From contig JBBRMR010000002.1 of assembly GCA_038230735.1 (NCBI GenBank), positions 1 through 64,000 on the forward strand: a stretch of 64,000 nt of DNA. Reading direction: 5' to 3'. Made by a program: the position numbers and the translations under genes. The notes below the pieces were generated by a model. The model did no database searches, was not told the origin of the DNA, and saw nothing but the letters and a program-made list of their open reading frames with translations. This DNA comes from Arcicella sp038230735 (lineage in GTDB: Bacteria; Bacteroidota; Bacteroidia; Cytophagales; Spirosomataceae). Numbering within the stretch: position 1 is the stretch's first letter; each line of letters opens with the position of its first letter. Of this stretch, positions 60,079-64,000 are shown in pieces.

Positions 60079-60456
60079 ATGGAAGTCCTTACTAAACGCT
60101 ATTATTCAATTTCAGAAGTGGCTCAGATGTTTGATATGAATATCTCGAAGTTACGTTTTTGGGAAGAACAATTCCCAACTCTTGAACCCAAACGAGACCG
60201 TTCGGGCGATAGAAAATACACGCCAGACGATATTAAACTCCTTCAAGAAATTGTAGATTTAGTTGATGGTCAAGGATATACGATTGACGGAGCGAAGAAG
60301 GCTCTGGAAAATAAGAAGAAAAAGAAAAACGCTAATCAAGGCGTGATTGACAAATTAGATGAGATAAAATCGTTTATGGGGTATTTGCGGGATTCTTTGG
60401 AGGAGGAAGAAAGTTATGAGGAGGAAGAAGAGAATTTTGATAACAATGACGATTAA
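60079..60456 (+). CDS. MerR-family transcriptional regulator
   Basis: A 125-residue regulator. The N-terminal winged helix-turn-helix is KRYYSISEVAQMFDMNISKLRFWEEQFPTLEPKRDRSGDRKYTPDDIKLL, characteristic of MerR proteins. It has no Cys metal site and no long ligand domain; a Lys-rich hinge leads to a helix and an acidic end (EEEESYEEEEENFDNNDD). The ATG at 60079 is used because the preceding 12 residues do not resemble the family. A terminator follows. Confidence 0.9.
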   Translation: MEVLTKRYYSISEVAQMFDMNISKLRFWEEQFPTLEPKRDRSGDRKYTPDDIKLLQEIVDLVDGQGYTIDGAKKALENKKKKKNANQGVIDKLDEIKSFMGYLRDSLEEEESYEEEEENFDNNDD

Positions 60457-60461
60457 TTTTG

Positions 60462-60501
60462 TAGGAATAAGGCATCATTAAAATGGATTACCTTATTCCT
60501 G
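60462..60501 (+). terminator. Hairpin terminator after the MerR-type gene
   Basis: TAGGAATAAGG (60462-60472) pairs with CCTTATTCCTG (60491-60501), then an A/T-rich run. Confidence 0.85.
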
Positions 60502-60513
60502 TAAAAAAATAAA

Positions 60514-61653
60514 TTATGACCAATTACGATCATTCACCATTTCCATCTCTCTTTGGGCAATTTCCTTGCCTTTAAATTCCCTAAATTCAAGCGTTCCTCT
60601 TCTTGAATCAAGTGTGTCGCACGTATCACTTCCTAAAATATTTGGGTCATCAGGACGGATAACTTTGTATTTGAATTTGATTAATGGTAAGTCATCGCTT
60701 TCCAAAAGTGTCATATCTTTCAATGCTGCTTGTTCTACTAAACTATTTATCAATAAAAATATTTTGTAATCATTTCCTAAAACCTCATTGGTTAAAATAT
60801 CATTGGATGCTCTGAAAGCATAGCCAACTACGTTGGGGTCGGTATTGCTGGTATCAACGTGTTCTTCATCAGCAGAGCAATTGATGATAATAAAATGCCA
60901 ATCAGCGTTTTGGTCATTTTCTTTTACATAAGAAATGGCATCATAAAGTGGCGAAATATTCCGTACACCGCCGTCAGTAAGGTTTCTGGTGGTAATAGGA
61001 ACGCCATCTTTTCGGAAAGTAACGGTACTAATATAAGGAAAAACCATGGGTAAAGCCGCCGAAGCTAAGATGGCTTTTACCAATTCTTCATCTGAATCAA
61101 AATCCTTTGGCATGGGCGAATAATACTCGGTATTGACCAAAGAAGCAAAGCCCATTTTGAAGAGAATTTTAAATTTATCCCGCTTGATTACCCGTATGAG
61201 CGTATTCCGCAAGGGCTGACTGTCGGCAATAGATTTGATTTTATTGAAATTTTCACCAATGGCATCCAATAGTTTTTGCTTCTGAAAAATGAATTTAAAA
61301 GCAACATTAAATAGTGAATCAGGTTGAATTTTTTTGAGAATTCCATTAAAATTTGTTTGAATCTTATCGCCTTTAATTTCTACTAAATCAGAGGTATAAA
61401 TTTCGCTCGGTTCTTTGGTTTTTACGTCTTCCCAAAGTTGTTTTAATCCCTCAAAATCTTCCATTGCCATAAAAGCACCATTCAAAGCTCCCACTGATAC
61501 ACCCGCAATAAAATCAAATTTGGGATTCGCCACAATTGTTCCGTCATTGTGGCGAATCCCGTTTTCCATTAAATATTGTAAAGCTCCAATTTGAAAAGAT
61601 CCTTTGAACCCACCTCCACTGAGAACGAGTGCATACTTTTTTTGATTTGCCAT
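60514..61653 (-). CDS. Patatin-like phospholipase
   Basis: A 379-residue cytosolic patatin-fold hydrolase. The oxyanion loop is SGGGFKG (12-18), the nucleophile Ser53 is in GVSVG, and the catalytic Asp227 is in DGG. The dyad is therefore complete. These enzymes cleave acyl groups from phospholipids. There is no signal peptide, and the second half (about 230-379) is a family-specific extension. It is divergent from dprA. Confidence 0.92.
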   Translation of the reverse strand: MANQKKYALVLSGGGFKGSFQIGALQYLMENGIRHNDGTIVANPKFDFIAGVSVGALNGAFMAMEDFEGLKQLWEDVKTKEPSEIYTSDLVEIKGDKIQTNFNGILKKIQPDSLFNVAFKFIFQKQKLLDAIGENFNKIKSIADSQPLRNTLIRVIKRDKFKILFKMGFASLVNTEYYSPMPKDFDSDEELVKAILASAALPMVFPYISTVTFRKDGVPITTRNLTDGGVRNISPLYDAISYVKENDQNADWHFIIINCSADEEHVDTSNTDPNVVGYAFRASNDILTNEVLGNDYKIFLLINSLVEQAALKDMTLLESDDLPLIKFKYKVIRPDDPNILGSDTCDTLDSRRGTLEFREFKGKEIAQREMEMVNDRNWS

Positions 61654-61833
61654 AGTTTAATTAGGGATTTTATTTATTTACTAAGATACTGATTTTCAAT
61701 TACTTAATTAGTCGAAAAATAGAAATGTAAGGTAACAATTTGTTTAGTGAAAAAGGAATTTTATTTTTGCTTCGTAGTTGATGTATCGCTGGGCAAATCC
61801 AAACATCGAATTATCAACATCGAACCACGAAGC

Positions 61834-62955
61834 ATGATGCCAACCACCCAAGATAAACTCTACCAAGTTGCCCTTACACTTATTCCAAAAATTGGCGATG
61901 TCCTTGTCCGTCAGTTAATTAGTTATTGTGGTTCGGCGGAAGAAGCCTTCAAAACGCCCGTTGCCAAACTCCTCAAAATTCCGAACATTGGCAAAACCAT
62001 TGCCCAAAACTTACAGGATAAATCAGTATTAGAAAACGCTTGGAAAATTATTCAAGAGGCTGATAAACAAGAAGTTGAGTTGCTTTTTTATACCGATAAA
62101 AATTACCCGAATCGGTTGAAACAATTGTATGATTCTCCCGTATTGATGTATTACAAAGGCAAGGCAGATTTGAATACTACTAAAACCGTTGCCATTGTAG
62201 GAACACGCAAATCTACGGAATATGGAAAAGTCATTACGGAACAAATTGTTGGCGAATTAGCTACTTTCAATCCTTTGATTATCAGTGGATTGGCTTATGG
62301 AATTGATATTATTGCCCATAAATCTTGCTTAAAAAATAACGTTTCAACCATTGGCGTAATGGCGAGTGGCATTGATTTTATTTATCCCTATCAACACAAA
62401 ACAACCTCCATTCAGATGCAAGAAAATGGGGGGATTCTGACTGAACAGACCTTCGGCACACAGCCCGATCCAAGATTTTTTCCCCAAAGGAATAGAATCA
62501 TTGCGGGCATGGCGGACGTTACAATTGTGGTGGAAGCCGCCGTGAAAGGAGGGGCATTAATCACGGCAGAATATGCCAATAATTATCATAGAGACGTTTT
62601 TGCAGTGCCAGGGCAGATTGGAAAGTCCTTTTCAGAAGGTTGTAATAAACTCATAAAAGAGAACAAAGCCCAGATTTTTACGGGCATAAAAGATGTAATC
62701 GAAGCCCTAAATTGGGATATGGAAGGACATGAGAAAAGCAAAAACCAAGAGGTTACAATAGATTTTTCCAATTTCACCGAAGAAGAAAGTCAAGTGATGT
62801 CTTTGCTCCATAAAAACCAAGAAATGCAGATTGATGACATTGCATGGCAATCTCAAATCCACGTGGCAAAACTGTCATCTTTACTCTTAAATCTTGAATT
62901 TCAAGGGTTTATCAGGTCATTGCCTGGGAAGAAATATAAAGTCAGTTATCAGTAA
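61834..62955 (+). CDS. dprA: DNA-processing protein DprA
   Basis: A 373-residue Rossmann-fold protein that loads RecA on incoming single-stranded DNA in transformation. An N-terminal helix-hairpin-helix region (LTLIPKIGDVLVRQLI, IPNIGKTIAQNL) precedes the DNA-binding Rossmann fold (VAIVGTRKSTEYGKVIT, SGLAYGIDIIAHKSC, GVMASGIDFIYP, FFPQRNRIIAGMAD, VEAAVKGGALITAEYANNY). A C-terminal winged-helix region (QVMSLLHKNQEMQIDDIAWQS) follows. The start MMPTTQDKLYQVALTLIPK is used; the preceding region contains repeat-like ATCGAA words and is unlikely coding. Confidence 0.95.
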   Translation: MMPTTQDKLYQVALTLIPKIGDVLVRQLISYCGSAEEAFKTPVAKLLKIPNIGKTIAQNLQDKSVLENAWKIIQEADKQEVELLFYTDKNYPNRLKQLYDSPVLMYYKGKADLNTTKTVAIVGTRKSTEYGKVITEQIVGELATFNPLIISGLAYGIDIIAHKSCLKNNVSTIGVMASGIDFIYPYQHKTTSIQMQENGGILTEQTFGTQPDPRFFPQRNRIIAGMADVTIVVEAAVKGGALITAEYANNYHRDVFAVPGQIGKSFSEGCNKLIKENKAQIFTGIKDVIEALNWDMEGHEKSKNQEVTIDFSNFTEEESQVMSLLHKNQEMQIDDIAWQSQIHVAKLSSLLLNLEFQGFIRSLPGKKYKVSYQ

Positions 62956-63063
62956 ACAGTGAACAATTATCAGTTAAAATGAGTCCGATTTTAATGCCGC
63001 GAGTTTCATTGTTTACTGATAACTATTTACTGATAACTGTTTAGGAATGACTGATAACTGAAC
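62956..63063. repeat. 'cagttatcagtaaac' repeats after dprA
   Basis: CAGTTATCAGTAAACAGTGAACAATTATCAGTTA on the left is complementary to words such as ACTGATAACTATTTACTGATAACTG on the right, giving a foldable array between convergent dprA and the esterase gene. Similar words occur inside alaS near 57.67 kb. Confidence 0.7.
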
Positions 63064-63945
63064 TTATTGATGGAAACTTTTTCCAATAAATTCCAACGCT
63101 GGAATGATTCCCGTCCGCCAGTAGTCCCATGTGTGTCCTCCTTCACGCATACGGAATTCGTGGGGGATTTTCTTTTCCGCTAAAGCAACGTGCAGAAGGC
63201 AGTTACCTTTCGTCAAGAAATCATCATCGCCACAATCAATCCAATATCTCACTTTTTTGAGTTCTTCGGCTGACTTTGTTTCCACCATTTTAATGGGTGA
63301 ATTCTCTTGCCATGACTTTGTCAAACGGTCCTTTCCTTTCAAATCTCTCCCGTATAATTGTCCATAAGCACGAGTCCAATTGGCTTCATCCATATTGGTA
63401 ATTGTGTTATCATCATAAAAAGCACCACTCAAAGGGGCGGCTGCGGCAAATAAATCTGGATTGCGAAGGGCAAGATTCATGGAACCATAACCGCCCATCG
63501 AAAGTCCCGCAATACCCCTATAACGCTTTTGTGCCTTGATTCTATAATCTTTTTCTATCTTCGGTATAAATTCTTTCACGAAAAAATCCTCATACTTTTC
63601 CTTTCCGTCATAAGAATTCATATAAAAACTAACAAAACCATCGGGCATTACAATAATCATGGGTGGAATTGTGCCGTCGGCAATGGCTTTGTCGGCAAGG
63701 CGATTAATTTCACCAAATTGCAACCAGCCCGTATCATCGTCAGAATATCCGTGGAGTAAATAAACCACAGGATAAGACCTTTCAGAGGTTTCATAACCAG
63801 CGGGTAGATAAATGGTATATTTTACATCTTTGCCCATCATGGTACTTTTAACGATTTTCCCTTCGATACTTTTTCCCATATTTTGGGCAAGAGCAGCGGA
63901 GGCAAACATTATTAAGGCAAATAAGAAAGAAATTTGTTTTTTCAT
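63064..63945 (-). CDS. Secreted esterase (feruloyl-esterase/esterase-D type)
   Basis: A 293-residue alpha/beta hydrolase. The signal peptide is MKKQISFLFALIMFASAALAQ. The nucleophile Ser149 lies in GLSMGGYGS. The catalytic Asp is likely in WIDCGDDDFL and the His in REGGHTWDYW near the C-terminus. Members of this CE1-like family release ester-linked groups from polysaccharides or act on S-formylglutathione. Secretion favours a carbohydrate esterase role. Confidence 0.9.
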   Translation of the reverse strand: MKKQISFLFALIMFASAALAQNMGKSIEGKIVKSTMMGKDVKYTIYLPAGYETSERSYPVVYLLHGYSDDDTGWLQFGEINRLADKAIADGTIPPMIIVMPDGFVSFYMNSYDGKEKYEDFFVKEFIPKIEKDYRIKAQKRYRGIAGLSMGGYGSMNLALRNPDLFAAAAPLSGAFYDDNTITNMDEANWTRAYGQLYGRDLKGKDRLTKSWQENSPIKMVETKSAEELKKVRYWIDCGDDDFLTKGNCLLHVALAEKKIPHEFRMREGGHTWDYWRTGIIPALEFIGKSFHQ

Positions 63946-64000
63946 GTTGTGGATTGTTTTAGTTTATTCAGCAAATAACGCAAGTTTTTGGTAAATAAAA
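63946..64000. other. Upstream region of the esterase gene, cut by the window
   Basis: 55 AT-rich bases before the esterase start. I see no exact -7 box and no gene. Confidence 0.3.

Overview
The window looks like chromosome from a low-GC Bacteroidota of the order Cytophagales, probably an Emticicia/Arcicella/Spirosoma-like environmental bacterium. The lineage call is inference. It rests on type IX secretion (T9SS) C-terminal sorting domains, Bacteroidota-type -7 boxes (TAnnTTTG), the near absence of Shine-Dalgarno sequences, and family content (DUF5686 and Lnb-type DUF4105 proteins, BACON domains, THUMP-like methyltransferase). I see no rRNA, CRISPR array, prophage or insertion sequence. One tRNA (Ser-UGA) is present.

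Layout. 1-7.5 kb holds the acidic tail of an unknown gene, a DUF4105/Lnb-like membrane protein, rsmI, a pterin dehydratase, tRNA-Ser, msrB, gatC with a coupled small ORF and an orphan 2Fe-2S protein, a MazEF-type toxin-antitoxin pair and a DUF5686 outer-membrane protein. 7.7-13 kb is a three-gene export system (ABC protein, HlyD, TolC) whose ATPase domain is degenerate. 13-20.5 kb is a complete ebo cluster (eboA-F), split between eboC and eboD by a RelE-type toxin-antitoxin pair and punctuated by palindromes. 20.5-25.3 kb has a TPR/GIY-YIG protein, a THUMP-like methyltransferase, a DUF1080 protein and yicC. 25.3-41 kb is largely envelope and carbohydrate metabolism: a modular T9SS-exported glycosidase-like protein, a GMC oxidoreductase with its subunit 3, GH105, an epimerase, a second T9SS protein, LiaF/PspC envelope-stress proteins, secreted GH130 and a MocA-like cytidylyltransferase. 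41-64 kb is mainly housekeeping (purL, a TrmH-type methyltransferase, a NatAB-type ABC pair, leuS, pabB, alaS, dprA) mixed with Fic, HNH and Hef-like nuclease genes, small ORFs, a MerR regulator, a patatin and an esterase.

How the genes work together. The ebo genes are an ordered set known from cyanobacteria and Bacteroidota and implicated in moving a precursor metabolite to the periplasm. The ABC/HlyD/TolC trio upstream could form an export route, though nothing in the sequence ties the two together. The sugar region suggests cleavage of polysaccharide outside the cell (T9SS protein, GH105, GH130) followed by periplasmic oxidation (GMC plus subunit 3).

The most unusual structural theme is a set of palindromic or quasi-repetitive modules. 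They litter the intergenic spaces and also appear, in frame, inside protein-coding genes: clearly in the methyltransferase at 22.1 kb, and probably in leuS, alaS, the Hef-like gene and the TolC leader. This resembles the Rickettsia palindromic elements.
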